Positions 1-12,290 of a stretch of DNA of 64,000 nt are shown piece by piece. The stretch is from Austropuccinia psidii (taxonomy: Eukaryota; Basidiomycota; Pucciniomycetes; Pucciniales; Sphaerophragmiaceae). Below the pieces are notes generated by a model. It saw only the letters and a program-made list of their open reading frames with translations. It ran no database searches and had not been told where the DNA came from. Every line of letters begins with the position of its first letter. Position 1 is the stretch's first letter. The position numbers were made by a program, and so were the translations under genes. The DNA lies in NCBI GenBank assembly GCA_023105745.1, contig JALGQZ010000007.1:54913569-54977568 (forward strand), given 5' to 3'.

Positions 1-463
1 ACAATGCTGTCCTCCAGACCTCAGAAAAGGGAACTATTGCAAAAAAGGATATTAAACAGGTTGAAAGACCTGTTAATAGTGGAAAGTTGTAGATCATATT
101 CCACCATGTGACAGTACCCCTGGTTTTGAAGCACTGCATCCCAAAGTGCATGTAACTGATGGTATTACCCATGTCACTCTCATGGAGCTACATTAGTCAC
201 AACAGGAGCCTACAAGGAACCCCCAAGGGGCCAAACCCTTGTATGCCAATGGAGCGGAAAACCCAGCAATTTTTGGTTGTTTGATTGATACCTCTCCTTG
301 TCTCCAACTGCAATCAAACCCATGATTTTGGTAACTGGTTTATTGTCACAATTATGTCTGCCAGACATCAGCAAAGGGAACTCTTGCCAAAAAGGCTATC
401 AAACTGGTTGAAAGACTGGTTAGTACTGGCAAGTTGTAGATCACATTCCACCATGTGACAGTA
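1..463. repeat. 116-bp direct repeat, two copies (1-116 and 348-463)
   Basis: The sequence from the first base to about 116, ending in CCACCATGTGACAGTA, is repeated at 348-463 with scattered substitutions and no large gaps. The 231 bp between them holds no supported gene. The first copy may be cut by the window edge. No coding function is evident; the repeat family is unknown. Confidence 0.75.
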
Positions 464-1164
464 GTGGAAAATGGCCATCACACTTATGGCAAAGTGGGAT
501 TATTCTGGCATTCATGTTTATTTAATGAGTCAGTAGTAAAGATTGATAGGATCATAGAGTTTTGTATTTTATTGAAAAAGGGTAGAAAAACTATCAATAG
601 ATTACCAGAGATACATTTGAGGGCTATCTTTTCAGGTATTTGATCAAGATTGGCTCCAAAGCTGTAGTAAGATGCAGACTCTGCCCCTCAAGATAATTGA
701 TATGCCTGTTGTTAGTGCAAATGGGGATGCACTGAAATAAGTAATTAAAATATATGTATAGCACATTTACATATTATGTTTCTCTAAATTGTTTTATAAG
801 GTGTAATACAATCTGATTATTGTTGATTCAATGAACAACATCCTGACAAATAAGTTAGAACATAATCAATAGGATTTTGGATTTGGTGCTTGTACTATGG
901 TTTCCATTATAAAAATTCCTCTATCACTGATTTTCATTGAGGAAATAATAACGAAGTTCAAACCAGCTCATAGTGTTAATTACTGTGATCCTGAGACGGG
1001 GTGTAAAGGAGCTATCACTTTTTCAAACACAAATTCTACTGAATTGGGAAGGTTCACACAGTTCATGATTGTTTCTTTTCTTGGGCCTATTTGTCAATGA
1101 AGAATGGGATTCCCATAGAGGAAGATTATAAATCAGTATCACAAATGAGCTTGAAAGGTACCTT
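464..1164. other. Unassigned repeat-like sequence, no supported gene
   Basis: Two short open frames (455-643 and 897-1100, both plus) are present, but neither has a recognisable domain or a partner exon. Base composition is like the surrounding transposon-derived DNA, AT-rich with almost no CpG. I see no promoter or RNA gene. Confidence 0.4.
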
Positions 1165-2935
1165 CTACATGTTTACCTCAACCAAATGAGGGGTGATATA
1201 GTGAATAACCTTCACAGGTATTTGTTCTTCAATAGAATGAAGGTGACCAACAGCCTGATCCTCAATGGCAGGGTACCAATTGTAGAAATTATTAGCACAA
1301 GTGAAGTTGAGGCCAGTTTCAGAGGAGGCAATGGATGAAATGAGTACTTCACATTGAGGATTATTGAAGAATTTCACCAGGGCCTTTTCCTGGCCTCTTT
1401 TCATACCTGGGACATCAATTTGTGGTGAAAGGATAGAGTTATGAGAAATTACAGTAGCAATTCTAAGAATAATTGGGATCATATTGACTTAATATGAAAT
1501 GGATGAATATTATAATATACCTACAGATCCAGAAATTGGGTCCATTGTGAATAAAAAACCAATTTGGATGTACCACAGTTTGATTGTTAATTATCAAATA
1601 AAAATTTGGGGAGGTGTTCAATCTTAGTACTCATCATGCATGTTTCTACATCCACAATAGTTTTGGTTATTGTTGAGCTATTTGGAGTGATCCCACTCTC
1701 ATGGTCATTTAAATTCAGATCCACCATACTGTAAAGCATTATGTGATGGTTACAGCTTATTGAGAGCTTATAAATACAAAACAATTTCCCTGGTGAATTG
1801 GTTTTTGATGAGAGGAATTCTTTGTATAATGCATAATATTATTTCTTCATTGTGGGGTTGAGTAGGGGCAGTTCATAGTGATGTATAATAGTGGGTAGGG
1901 ATTTGAGATGTGTGGTTTTGGTGTGGCTCAATGACAAATGAAAAATATCATCTATACCTTTGGAAAGACTAGTCAGGATGAAAGGTGACCAATTATCTTG
2001 ATCTGAGCTCTGGGGTTGGATGATGAATGATATAATGCCCAAAAGCTCATAAATGGTGTTGTGAATAGGTGTGCCCATTAAAAATATTTGGCAGTTTTAA
2101 TAGATGCTATCAATGGCATGGTGAGTGGTGTTGTATTGAGAGTAGATATAGCTATAAAATGTTGGAAAGGAGACTGGATGTAATAGCTAATATTATATAC
2201 AAAAATATCAGACACTCACTGTCCTTAATAAAAGAATAATACAATGACATTTTATTTAAAAAATACATAGATTTAGAAGTATTTGTTTGTTTAAATTCCT
2301 GTGTGATAGTATTGTAAGAGGTGATGATAATAAAACATTGTAAGATGTTGGCCTTGGATAATGCATGAAAAGTGGGCCATGGTAGATGTCAGCTTTGAGA
2401 ACTTTGGCCTGAGCATGTTGTGATATTTATGACTTCCAGTTAAATATTAAGCAAGGTGGGAAGATGATAATGGTGGGTTTAGAGTATTGAATATTGCTAA
2501 TTAGCCACTACTTGGAGGTGGCAGTTAGTGCAATGGCCTGAATGGTTTGACCTAATCCCATATAATCCTCCAGAAGTCCACCCAGGGGTGTATTGGCAGA
2601 AAGGGATTCAAATGAGCTGAAAAACTTGTTTGTAATTATGTGCCTGGAATAAAAAGTGGAACCGGGTGTGAGGTGACCCAAAGATTACTGGTAGATTGGC
2701 CATTGGGTATCTCTTGATCTCAGAGAAAGGCTTGTACTGTTTTTTGATTAGGGAGGAGGGGGTTTTGATTATTGAATTGGGCAGGGTCATCATGGGAAGG
2801 TCTGAGCCAATGGGTAACTGTATGAGTTTTGCTTGGATGAAAAAGAAAAGACAGCTGGATACAAGTGTTGAGTAAAGGCTGAAGAGGGAGATGTGGGAGT
2901 GAAAAGGTCACATTGAGTATGAGAAATACTATTTT
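1165..2935 (-). pseudogene. SNF2-family (DEAD/H-like) ATPase relic
   Basis: Read on the minus strand, the pieces line up in the order of an SNF2 ATPase core. At about 2,535-2,585 there is a Walker A-like segment, GGLLEDYMGLGQTIQA, in which the catalytic lysine of the usual GLGKT is glutamine. At about 2,300-2,360 there is a motif Ib-like stretch with IIITSYNTI. At about 2,050-2,078 motif III reads GTPIHNT. At 1,587-2,078 is the region leading to the C-terminal lobe. At 1,165-1,482 helicase motifs V and VI survive as TGLNFTCA and EDQAVGHLHSI. The Walker B DEAH box is not legible. The frame changes several times and contains in-frame stops, for example just after the Walker A helix and near 2,415. 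SNF2 proteins remodel nucleosomes or DNA-bound complexes using ATP; this copy cannot. Similar SNF2 relics are, as far as I recall, highly repeated in rust genomes, so it may have travelled inside a mobile element. Confidence 0.8.
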
Positions 2936-3920
2936 AGTCTTGAGGAATTTTCAACGTGAAGTCTTGTTTTTGAAATATTTTGATTTGGAATAGAATGATG
3001 AAATATGATTTGAAGAACATTGATTCAAGAGTATGTTGTTGAGATGAGGAAGGATCTTTCTGATCAGTCATCAATACACCCTAAATTAATAATGTTTGAG
3101 TGGTACTGGATTGGCAATTTTCAATCCATTCCCCACCAGGACCACAGTGCATGAAAGCTTGTGTTGCCCCAAGAAATAGTATCAACATTTTAGAAAGAGG
3201 TTTAGGGAGAGTGCCAATAGTATTGAGCTAATTAGGAATATATAAAAATATACTATGTTGATTGTGGCATATTATAATCCAAGAAATTAATTGGAAATGA
3301 AAACTAGCTAATGATATATTACTATTAATTGAAAAAAAATATTAATAAGCACAATGTAACATGGTTGAGAAGAGGTTGAAATTATGGGTATTATGAATTA
3401 ATCGGGGAAAATGGGAAATGATATGATCAGGAAGGCTTAGCTAAATGGAATGAACTGTAAGAATGGGAGCTGGAAGAAATTATATGAGAGGCATAAATGG
3501 GTCAAAATTGGCATGACCTGTGGTTTGGATCATGGTAAACTTGAATTTGAAATGGCCATAAATACAGGAACTGTGGAAAAAATGTGGGTGTTCCCTAATT
3601 AATCACAACTGTGCTGAACATTATGCTGACATGGAGGTCCCAATTTTCACCTGAACATATCAAAGAATTGGGAATGGTGGCTTGGAGCTACATTTGCTTA
3701 TTTAACAACATACATGTATGTTCTGCTGAGCAATTGAGGTGCATTAACCTCTGGAACAAGGGTGGAAGTGGAAATGAAGATTCCCCTGTGAGGTTAATTT
3801 TGTGTAGAGGAATATTTCAAAAATGTGAGCCAGTGTCATTCCACTGTAGGCAGACAGTGGGACACACTTTTAGACTCATGCATACTGGGATTCTGGGGGT
3901 GAATGTGTGAGTTGATCAAG
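2936..3920. other. No supported gene; possible decayed N-terminal part of the SNF2 relic
   Basis: The stretch upstream (in minus orientation) of the SNF2 core may hold its decayed N-terminus, but I could not read recognisable motifs. A plus-strand open frame at 3,611-3,910 has no family resemblance. Nothing else is supported. Confidence 0.35.
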
Positions 3921-3922
3921 GG

Positions 3923-4190
3923 CTACTGGGATGACGCAAGTACTAGGGTGAGGGTGGGTGTTACTTGAGAATGTGTATGAGGCCATGAATGATAAATGGA
4001 GATTGGCCTTAGGTGTTCTCTCTTGCATGTATGAGCCTCCATGGTGCATTTGGCCACCTGCATGAGGAAATCATTTCTATGTGAGACTGGCCCACAAATT
4101 TTTGCAATGCCTATGTAGTACCTGTAGCTGGGTGTGTGAAAATGTGTGTGCCTGAATCCAAATGGAATGAAGATATGCAGCCTCATAAAT
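3923..4190. repeat. Interspersed repeat Y, copy 1
   Basis: This stretch resembles 37,732-38,150, sharing phrases such as TTTGGCCACCTG in the same order and spacing (here near 4,048, there near 37,786). It ends directly at the inverted LTR that starts near 4,204. No coding content is recognised. Confidence 0.5.
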
Positions 4191-4203
4191 CACTTAAAGG
4201 AAC

Positions 4204-6656
4204 TTTGGGAACTCCTTTTAGTGTAGGATGAAATAAGGAAGTACCTTGAGGGGGAAATTATTGGTAAGTCTGTTTTGAATTTCAGAATTGTCCAATAACC
4301 ATGGGTGCTAAGGTGTATTAGCTTCCCCTCTAAATAATACTTAATAGTTCACCTACAGAGATTCACAAAATGAAATAATATTTTTGGCTTTGACAGTTAG
4401 AGAAGACTTATCAGTAGTCTCTAAATCAGACCTATCAATAACACTAGAATCAAAACTCTGATTTAAAACAATAATTTTTAACTAAAATGAAGACTGATAA
4501 TAATGATCTTGATAATTCTAATAATAAGACTACTAGATTTAATGATAATAATAATAAATATTCAATAAACTTTGATGCCATGTTTTTTTAATAATGCTAA
4601 GCTTCTGAGCAAGGCTACTGAGCTTTTCACTATGGTTATACTACTATTCTTCCAACATACCAAGCTACTGAGAAAGGCTAATGTGCTTTTCACTATGGTT
4701 ATACTACTATTCATAAACAATCCTAAGTTACTGAGAAAGGCTTCTGAGCTTTTTACTATTGTTATAATAGTATTATTCACTATCATTGAGCTACTGAGAT
4801 TTTCAAAACTAAACCACTACTACTACTCTAGATGTCCTGCTAGTTCAGGGATGGTTGTGATCCTCAATTGTGGACATATGTTCCATTGTTTTTGGAAAAT
4901 GAGGGAGAGAAGACCTTCAATTATAACTTTTGGGCCTCCATAGAGCTTCTCAAAACAGTGTACTTGGAAAAATCATAGCTGAGATGTTTTAGCTGTGAGA
5001 TGTGTAGTTTTGGTGTAAAAATGTGGTTTCTGAGAGAATTATACTCGTGATTTTTTTCTCATCAAAATAACGTGAGGTAATTGAGATAATCTTGCTGGTG
5101 AGATTTTATTTTTGTTACCTTTTCTCAATGTTTCCTGAGAGAAGTTGGCTGGTGGTGTTTTTCTTATCAAAATCATGTGATTTAATTAAGATAATCTGGA
5201 TGGTTATATTTTCTTTTTGCTAAAAAAGTGAAGAACAGAAAGCTTTAGAAAATGAAAATTTCTTTTATTCATATGATCTCTTTAAGAGAATTCAGCTGGT
5301 GACATATTTCTTTTTAGTGAGTTTGTTACATGTTTGCTGAGAAAATTTGGCTGGTGGTGTTTTCCTATCAAAATCATGTGATTTTATTGAGATAATTTGG
5401 ATGGTGGCATTTTCTTATCCAAATAATGTGATTCTATTGAAGTAATTTGGCTGGTGAGAGTTCATATTTTCCAAGAAAGTTGAGAAAATACAGCTTCTGA
5501 CAATTGAAATTTTCCCTAGTCATACGATCTCTTTGAGAAACTTTAGGTGGTGAGAATTTTCTTGGAAGTGGAGAAAGTGGGGAAAATTTAGAATTTGCTA
5601 TTGAGTGCATTTCCATTGGATTTGAATAAAGGTGAGGAAAGAATTGCTTTCAGCTATCCTGTATTTTCATTTATTACTAGTTTCAACTTTAATATGCAAT
5701 CTTGAGAGAGTTTTTCTTGTGGTTTAGTCTTATAATTCCTTTATTTCTATCAAAGTTGATGTGTAGTATTGTTACTAAGCCAACATTTTCTCTTGGTAAA
5801 TCAATTGTAATTTCTTGCATAGCCTTGAGGTGGAAATATACAGTCCTTATGATGTGCTAAATATGAATGTCAATAGCTGTATTGAGTTTATCTCCATTGA
5901 ACTGTGGGATGTTGCTATGAATTATGCAATAAGGCCAAGAAATTGGTATTCTATATTTTAATGAACTTGTTCCTTTTGAAACTTTAGTGTTATAGATTTG
6001 GAAAACCTTTGATTATTCCCTAGGAAATATTCACGGTTTGATTCGCCTAGTTCCAGAGTTCTGAAATTTTATTTCCTTCTCCAGAGTTATTCTGAGATCT
6101 TCTTTTGATCTCCGGAATTATTCCACACCTCTTCTGTAATGCCACAATCCAGCTTCCATATCTGAAATTATTCCACAATTTTATTTTATTCCTCAAAGTT
6201 ATTCAGGGATTTTTCTATAATTCTGAAATCTTATTTCAATCAAGTTATTCTGCAATTTAAAAAATCCCCCATTTTCCCTGTGAAATTCTGCAATTTCATT
6301 CCCATCTCTAGAGGTATTCTGCAATATGTTCCATAATTCCACCATAATTCTGCAACTTTGTTTTTCTTTAGTTATTTGACAATGTTATTTCTGGTTTTTA
6401 TTCCACAAATTTTTTGCAACAATTCTGTCTCTGGAGATATTCCATCATATCCTTCATAATTCCTAAATCTTCTTTTCATGTCTGATGTTATGATGAAATT
6501 TAATTCCTGTTCCTTCTCTGAAATTCTGAAACTTTATTTCAATTTCTTCACTGAAATTCTCCAGTTTTCCTGGGATTTGTTGATAATTCCACAATTCTTT
6601 TTTTAGAAAAGATTATTTAGTAAGCTTGAGACTAGTATGATTGATATGGACTGCCA
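4204..6656 (-). mobile_element. Solo LTR of the TE-A family, inverted
   Basis: The reverse complement matches the 5' LTR of TE-A (6,721-8,855) over nearly its whole length. Its minus-strand start, TGGCAGTCCATATCAATC, corresponds to TGGTATTCCATACCAATT of TE-A, and its end corresponds to the GGGAACTT-like terminus near 4,204. Neither a primer-binding site nor a polypurine tract flanks it, so it is a solo LTR and not one end of a second element. The flanking five bases (GGAAC and CAGTG) do not match, so the target duplication has decayed or the ends have moved. With the next LTR it forms a large imperfect palindrome. Confidence 0.8.
4585..4810. repeat. About 66-bp tandem repeat inside the inverted LTR
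   Basis: Three consecutive units share the core GAGCTTTTCACTATGGTTAT followed by ACTACTATTC and a CTACTGAGAAAGGCT-like element, with a period of about 66 bp. The reverse complement of the array occurs in the TE-A 5' LTR at about 8,180-8,390. The array makes overlapping open frames on both strands that should not be taken as genes. Confidence 0.75.
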
Positions 6657-6720
6657 CAGTGCCAGTCATATATTCCTTGGGTGTAAACAACACAGTGAGT
6701 ACATGTGCTCCACAACCCTG

Positions 6721-8855
6721 TGGTATTCCATACCAATTATAACAGTATGAAGCTCAACATATTAAGACATACAAAAAAGATATATTATTGTGGAATATTC
6801 TTGAAGGTAAGACATAAAATTGTGGCAAGCCTGAAGACATAAAAAATCAAGTTGAAGAATTCTGCAGTAATTATGGAATCTTTTGGAGAAGAAATGGGAA
6901 TAAAATTGTGGAAGATAATTTGGAATAATTCCAGAGACAGGAACAAAATTGTTGAATAACTCAAGACACAAAAATAAATCTGCCAAATTTTAGAGGAATT
7001 ATGAAATAAAATGTTGAGCAATATTTGAAATTGAATCAAAATAAATAATTTTCAAAGGAGAAATGTGAATAAAATTGCACAATTTTGGAAGATATTGTGG
7101 AATAGCTCCAGAGAGGAAAATCAAGTTTCAGAACTCTGGAGCAAGGTAAATCTAACTGTGAAGAAGTCCGGGGCAATAATAAAGATTCTTGCAAATCTTA
7201 AAGACTAAAGTCTCAACAAGAAGAATTTCAATTGAAATAAAAGATATTCATTTCTCCACCTTATTGCATTATCCAAAGCAAAATTAAACAGTTAAATGGA
7301 GATAAACTCAATACAGATATCTACATTCATATTTAGCACAGCTTAAGGACTGTATTTTCTCTACCTCAATTCAATGAAAAGAAATTCATCAAGGCTATTC
7401 AAGAAATTACAATGGATATCCCAAGAGCAAATTTCTGCTTAGTAATATTAACAAATGTCATATTTTGTAGAAAGGATGCAATATCTGCATGAAATGATGG
7501 AATAATAAAATGAAACCACTGGCAAGATTCTGCCAAGATTGCATATCAATGTTGGAAAAAATACTTTATCCACCCTTTTCAAAATTTAATGGCAGTGCAA
7601 TCAATAGAAAATTCTGTATTCTCCCCACTTTGTTCACTCCCTCAAATAAAGTCACCAGCTAAAGTCTCTCAAAGATATCATATGACTAGAGCAAATTTCA
7701 ACTGTCTGAAGCTGTATTTTCTCCACTTTATTGGCAAAAATGAACTCTCACCAGCCAAATTATCTCAATGAAGTCACATGACTTTGATAATGAAAGTACC
7801 ACCAGCCTAATTCTCTCATCAAACACATAACAAAGTTTCCAAAAAGAAAAATGTCACCAGCTAAAGTCTCTGACAGATATCATATGAATAGAAAAAAGTT
7901 CAATATTCAGAACCTGTATTTTCTAAAATTTCTTGGAAAAAATAAACTCTCACCAGCCAAATTATCCCAATGAAATAACATGATCTTGATAATAAAGTCA
8001 CCACCAGAAAGATTATCTCAGAAAACACATTTCTAACCCAAAAATACATGTCTCACCAGCCAAAACATCTCAGCTATGATTTTCATAAGACCCCTGTTTT
8101 GGGACGTACTATGGAGGCCAAAAAGGTATAAATAAAGATCTTATATCCTTTATTTTCCAAAAAAATGGAACAGATTTTCATGATTGAGAATAACAACCAT
8201 CCCTGAACTAGCAGGATAGCTAGTGTAGTAGTAGTGATTTGAATGTGAGAATCCCAGTAGCCTTGCTCAGTAGCTTAGTATTAGTGAATAGTAGTAGTAT
8301 AACTGCAGTGAAAATGTTAGTAGCTTAGTATTATTGAGGAATAGTAGTATAACCATAGTGAAAAGGTCAGCATCCTTTCTAAGGGTATCAATATTATCAA
8401 GAAAATAAGTAGTGATATAAATGTAGTATTAAAATAGAATTATTTGATAACCATTATTAGTATTGAGTCTTGTAGTTGTATTATTAGGATTCATATCAAA
8501 AAAATCATCATAATAAGAAATTAAGAAAGCTTTTATTAGTATTATTAAAATATAATGAAATAGCAGTATTTAATTGATCATAAATTATAGTTTTACATCA
8601 GAGTTTTGGCTATAGAGTTATTGATAGGTCTGACTTAGAAACTACTTATACATCTTCTCTGTCTATTGAAACCCCACATTGCATTTGATTTTGTGATTCT
8701 TCATAGGCTGCATATTCAGTATTATTTTGACGGGTAGCTGATATACCTTAGAACCCATGGTTATTGGACAATTCTAAAATTCAAAACAGACTTACCAACA
8801 ATTTCTCCCTCAAGTTACTTCCTTATTTTGTACTGAACCAAAAGAAGTTCCCACA
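6721..8855 (+). repeat. TE-A 5' LTR
   Basis: It begins TGGTATTCCATACCAATT and ends in TTCCCACA, immediately before a TGG-starting primer-binding site. The start recurs at 20,616, directly after a polypurine tract. Length is about 2,135 bp. Inside are several degenerate tandem arrays: an approximately 50-60-bp array with GAATTATGGAATAA-like words (6,760-7,170), a 200-bp array (7,654-8,055) and a 66-bp array (8,180-8,390). A second copy in inverted orientation lies immediately to the left. Confidence 0.85.
7654..8057 (+). repeat. About 200-bp tandem repeat within the TE-A LTR
   Basis: The word ACCAGC starts at 7,654, 7,856 and 8,055, each time opening a unit that continues through a CTCACCAGCCAAATTAT segment and an AATGAAxTxACATGA segment. 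Two full units and the start of a third are visible. The inverted solo LTR carries the mirror image at about 5,040-5,560. Confidence 0.7.
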
Positions 8856-8874
8856 TCTGGTGTCCCAAAAATGG
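8856..8874 (+). other. TE-A primer-binding site (putative)
   Basis: Two bases after the LTR end, the sequence TGGTGTCCCAAAAATGG begins with the TGG expected to pair with a tRNA CCA 3' end. Position and opening trinucleotide fit an LTR-retrotransposon minus-strand primer site. I cannot identify the tRNA. Confidence 0.6.
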
Positions 8875-9559
8875 CCATATAGCTTCAACCATAAATAATG
8901 AGTCAATTGTCAAAAAAATCTTACAATTCAATCCATAAAAAAGCCCTTTGTCAATTGGTAAAACTTATAAGCCTATCCATTGAATCTGGAATCAGAGAAA
9001 TAAAGAAATTCTAAATCAGTATCACCATCAATTTCTTCAGCAAAATAATTTAATTATTATCCACAATAACAAGAAACATCACCTGGAGAAGAATCACCTA
9101 TATACTATAGTATATCAGTTGGTACACCCAGAACCAAGAAGAAAGATCAGAAGATTGTTACAGATCATTTTCAAAAAATACTCAAGGAAATATTTCTAAG
9201 GGTTTTGGTAAGCACACATAATTCCTCATGTGTCTTTACTAGTTTATTGTCAAAACATGTAAGTGGCCTATTTTTTTTTTTGAAAAATTTCCTTGGGCTT
9301 AGTTTTGAGCATTTTTTTATTTTTTTCCATATTTTTTTCAACATGAGATGTGAAGATCCCCAAATTTTTGAATTTTTTTTCCCAATTTGGAAAAATGGCC
9401 TATTTTTCTATAATAATTCATTAGAAATGTTCCCAATTATGAATTTACATTTTTTCAAAATAAAGGGAAGAACCTTGAGAATCAAAACCCAGAAACCTAA
9501 AATTTTGTGACTTTTTTGGGTGGGACAACTGTAGGATCAAAAAGAGCTTTTTTATGTTT

Positions 9560-9995
9560 TTTGTTCATGTTTGCCAATAAATCAAGAATGCAATTTATAA
9601 AATAAATTCTATTTATAGCATTAGTGAAGGCTCAAATGCTATTTATGGCATTAGTAGTGGCATAAATGGCATCAAAAATGACATAAGAATGCCACAAATG
9701 AAATCAAAAGCGCCATAAAAAGGCTATCAATGGAATTAACAGTGACATTTATTCCACTTATGGATTTCTCTCCAGTTCCATAAATTGAATCAAAAACAGC
9801 ATGGCAATAAAAGTTATGGCATCAAAAGCATAATACCTATTCCATAAATGGAATTAACAATGACATTGCAATGCAATCAATGGCTCTAACAGTAGCATAA
9901 TAATGAAATTTATATAATTTGAAGTTCCATAAATGGCATCAAAAATTACAAAGAAATTTCATAAATGGCATAAAAATTCCATAAATGGAGTTTTA
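9560..9995 (+). repeat. Degenerate short repeats in the TE-A leader
   Basis: The words CATAAATGG and GGCATCAAAAA, with variants, recur about every 20-40 bp between the primer-binding site and gag. No unit length is constant, and open frames here are incidental. The untranslated leader of TE-A is thus a low-complexity array. The preceding stretch (8,875-9,560) holds nothing recognisable. Confidence 0.6.
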
Positions 9996-10149
9996 CCCAA
10001 TACAGGTGCTCTTTAGCTACATGTCAATTAAAAAAATCCCTTATGTGTTTTTACCAACCCCCTATTTTGAATTAAAAGTAAAAGTGAAAAACAGAAAAAC
10101 AACAAAGAAGATATCAATATGGATTCAGAATTATTGTCAAAGATCCCAC

Positions 10150-12285
10150 ATTATGGCAATGAATTCAAAGAAAAAGTTAGCAATAAAGAGACCATGCAAG
10201 GAAAAGAAGATATGTCTGATGAAGAAACACTTCATCAAAAAATGTTGAAAATGTAACAAGAATTAATTGAACTCCTTAAGAAAGAAGGAAAAAAGAAAAA
10301 AGTCAAGTTTTAATTCAGAAAGAAGCCCAATGGAAGAAATGACAACCATGCTAAGAGTTTTCAGACAACAAGAATAGCCATCACAATTTTCAAGGCCCCC
10401 CGGCCACATAGACTCCTTTCACTTCACAAAGACCAAATACCCTACCAAAGAGGATTAATATTAATGCACAGGCTTCAAGAACATTAAAAAATGAAATTCC
10501 GAAAAATAGCACACCCATTGTCAAGATTAGGCCAAAAGATTATAGCTTATGGCTTGATGGAAAAGAAGTGGAAATATTCATTAAAAGAGTGGAAAATATA
10601 GCAGAAATTGAAAGAGAAAGCAGAAGGGATATAGCAAGAAAAATATCCTTTTAGACCAAAGATCAAGATATTAGTTATCATATCAAAGGCATGCCTGGAT
10701 ATGAAGCTGGAGATTGGGAGAAATCAAAATTTGATATGAAGAAAAGATTGGGAACAGTATCACCTGAAAGAATATACAAGCTGTGCTCAATAAATTAATT
10801 ATTTAAAAACATTCAGCAAGAAGGAGGAGTTAGAAATATGACTCAACATAAAAAGCTCATTGGGGAATATGAATCCATCATTAATTATATCAAAAGCTAT
10901 GAATATATACAAGGAGATATTAATCAAAATCCAGAAATTTTGGCTAGTATTTCATAAAGTGCTCAAGAATACATCTATAAAGAAATTATAAAGGATAAAG
11001 CCATGGTGCAAGCATTGGATGGTGGTTATATAATTCCAAGATTGGAAATCTCAAAACTATATATTGAACAAGACTTGGAAGCCAAAGTCTCAATTCAACA
11101 AAAGTAATTTTCAGAAAAAAATCTAAAATAAAATAAAGATAGTTTTGAAGATGAAAGTTGGGAAGAAGTCTTAGAGAAAATGAAATATCTTACCCAAAAA
11201 TTAACAATACACTGCAACACAAAATCAATCAAAGGATACAAGGAAGGGATCCATTAGGGAAGTCTTGAATCAACTCAAACACCTTTCAGAAGTAGTTTAA
11301 TTCCAAAATGAAACATAAAAAAGAAATAATAAATCTCATAAAATTACACAAAAATCACAGAAATTCAGGCCAAGATATTCTTTACCGCCCATATCCTCAA
11401 GTTATCAACCATATGGCCCAGCTCAAATGGCTCCAAGAAAGGGATTAAAGTGTTATTACTACTTAAAAAAAGGACATTATGCATTAATATGTCATCATAT
11501 CACAGAATAATTGGAAAAAAATTGTATTGAAGTGTTGAGGAACATATCTTTTCCCAAATTTTCAGGGATTACACACAGAAGGACCTATGTCTAATTGGTT
11601 AGACAGTTTTCCAAAGAACAGGAGGAATTAACTAAAAAGATGAAAGAAATATCAAATACACCCCCAAAAACAGAAAGAAAAAACATTAATTGAGGAGCAC
11701 AAAGATGAGAAGGCAGCGACTATAGCTTAAATAGAAGAATGGGGAAACTGGAAATCTGCTCAAATATCACCAGCAAATGTAACATTTTCAAACAAATTTT
11801 GTACTTAGTTAGAAAATACAGAGAGCTGCAAGACAGGAAGCTCAAAGCCAAACTCAGCAAGAAGATAAGAATGAAACACAAAAGTCCCTCAAAAAAAAGA
11901 TACCAGGTGCCTACCATGAGGAAATGAGTGTTTTAATTGCAAAAAAAATACAAGAAGGAATGGAAAGAGATTATGACAATATTGAAAGAATCTCTAAGGA
12001 CAGGATCAACAAGATACCATAACAGGATTCATGAATGATGGAATGAAAGATCAAAGGAAAGCTTGCAGTCAATAACCCAAAGCCAATAATTGAACATGTG
12101 ATGAAGAAAATACTTGAAAAAAAGATAAATCTTACTCTTGAAGAAACATTATCAATGTCACCAACCTTTATTGAAAAAAAAATTAAACTACCCAAGAAAA
12201 AGATGTGATAAAATTGGTCAATGCATTAAATATTAAAGAAAGAATACTTTAATTCAAGCTATGGGACTATGATACTCCAAGATTA
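10150..12285 (+). pseudogene. TE-A gag relic with zinc-knuckle remnant
   Basis: The main frame from about 10,450 carries the conserved gag core, including VKIRPKDYSLWLDGKEVE, then the GMPGYEAGDWEKSKFDMKKR region and VQALDGGYIIPRLEI. These are phrases I associate with a large rust Gypsy gag family. At about 11,450-11,500 a zinc knuckle (C-x2-C-x4-H-x4-C) is recognisable, but its second cysteine is tyrosine (CYYYLKKGHYALIC). Upstream, 10,190-10,300 encodes an acidic and basic coiled segment. Stops interrupt at roughly 10,650, 10,795, 10,955 and 11,105, and there are frame changes. Gag forms the particle that packages element RNA; this copy cannot. The frame runs straight into the nested LTR at 12,291 and resumes after it. 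Confidence 0.8.
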
Positions 12286-12290
12286 ATTTA

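Noticed and set aside
4562..4943. Overlapping plus and minus open frames of 123 and 74 codons with repeated peptides
   Set aside because: They translate the 66-bp tandem array inside the inverted LTR on both strands; not genes.
4204..8855. A giant foldback transposon or MITE with 2-kb terminal inverted repeats
   Set aside because: The right arm recurs in direct orientation at 20,616-22,879, after a polypurine tract, and is followed by a primer-binding site at 8,858; it is an LTR. The left arm is then best read as a separate inverted solo LTR.
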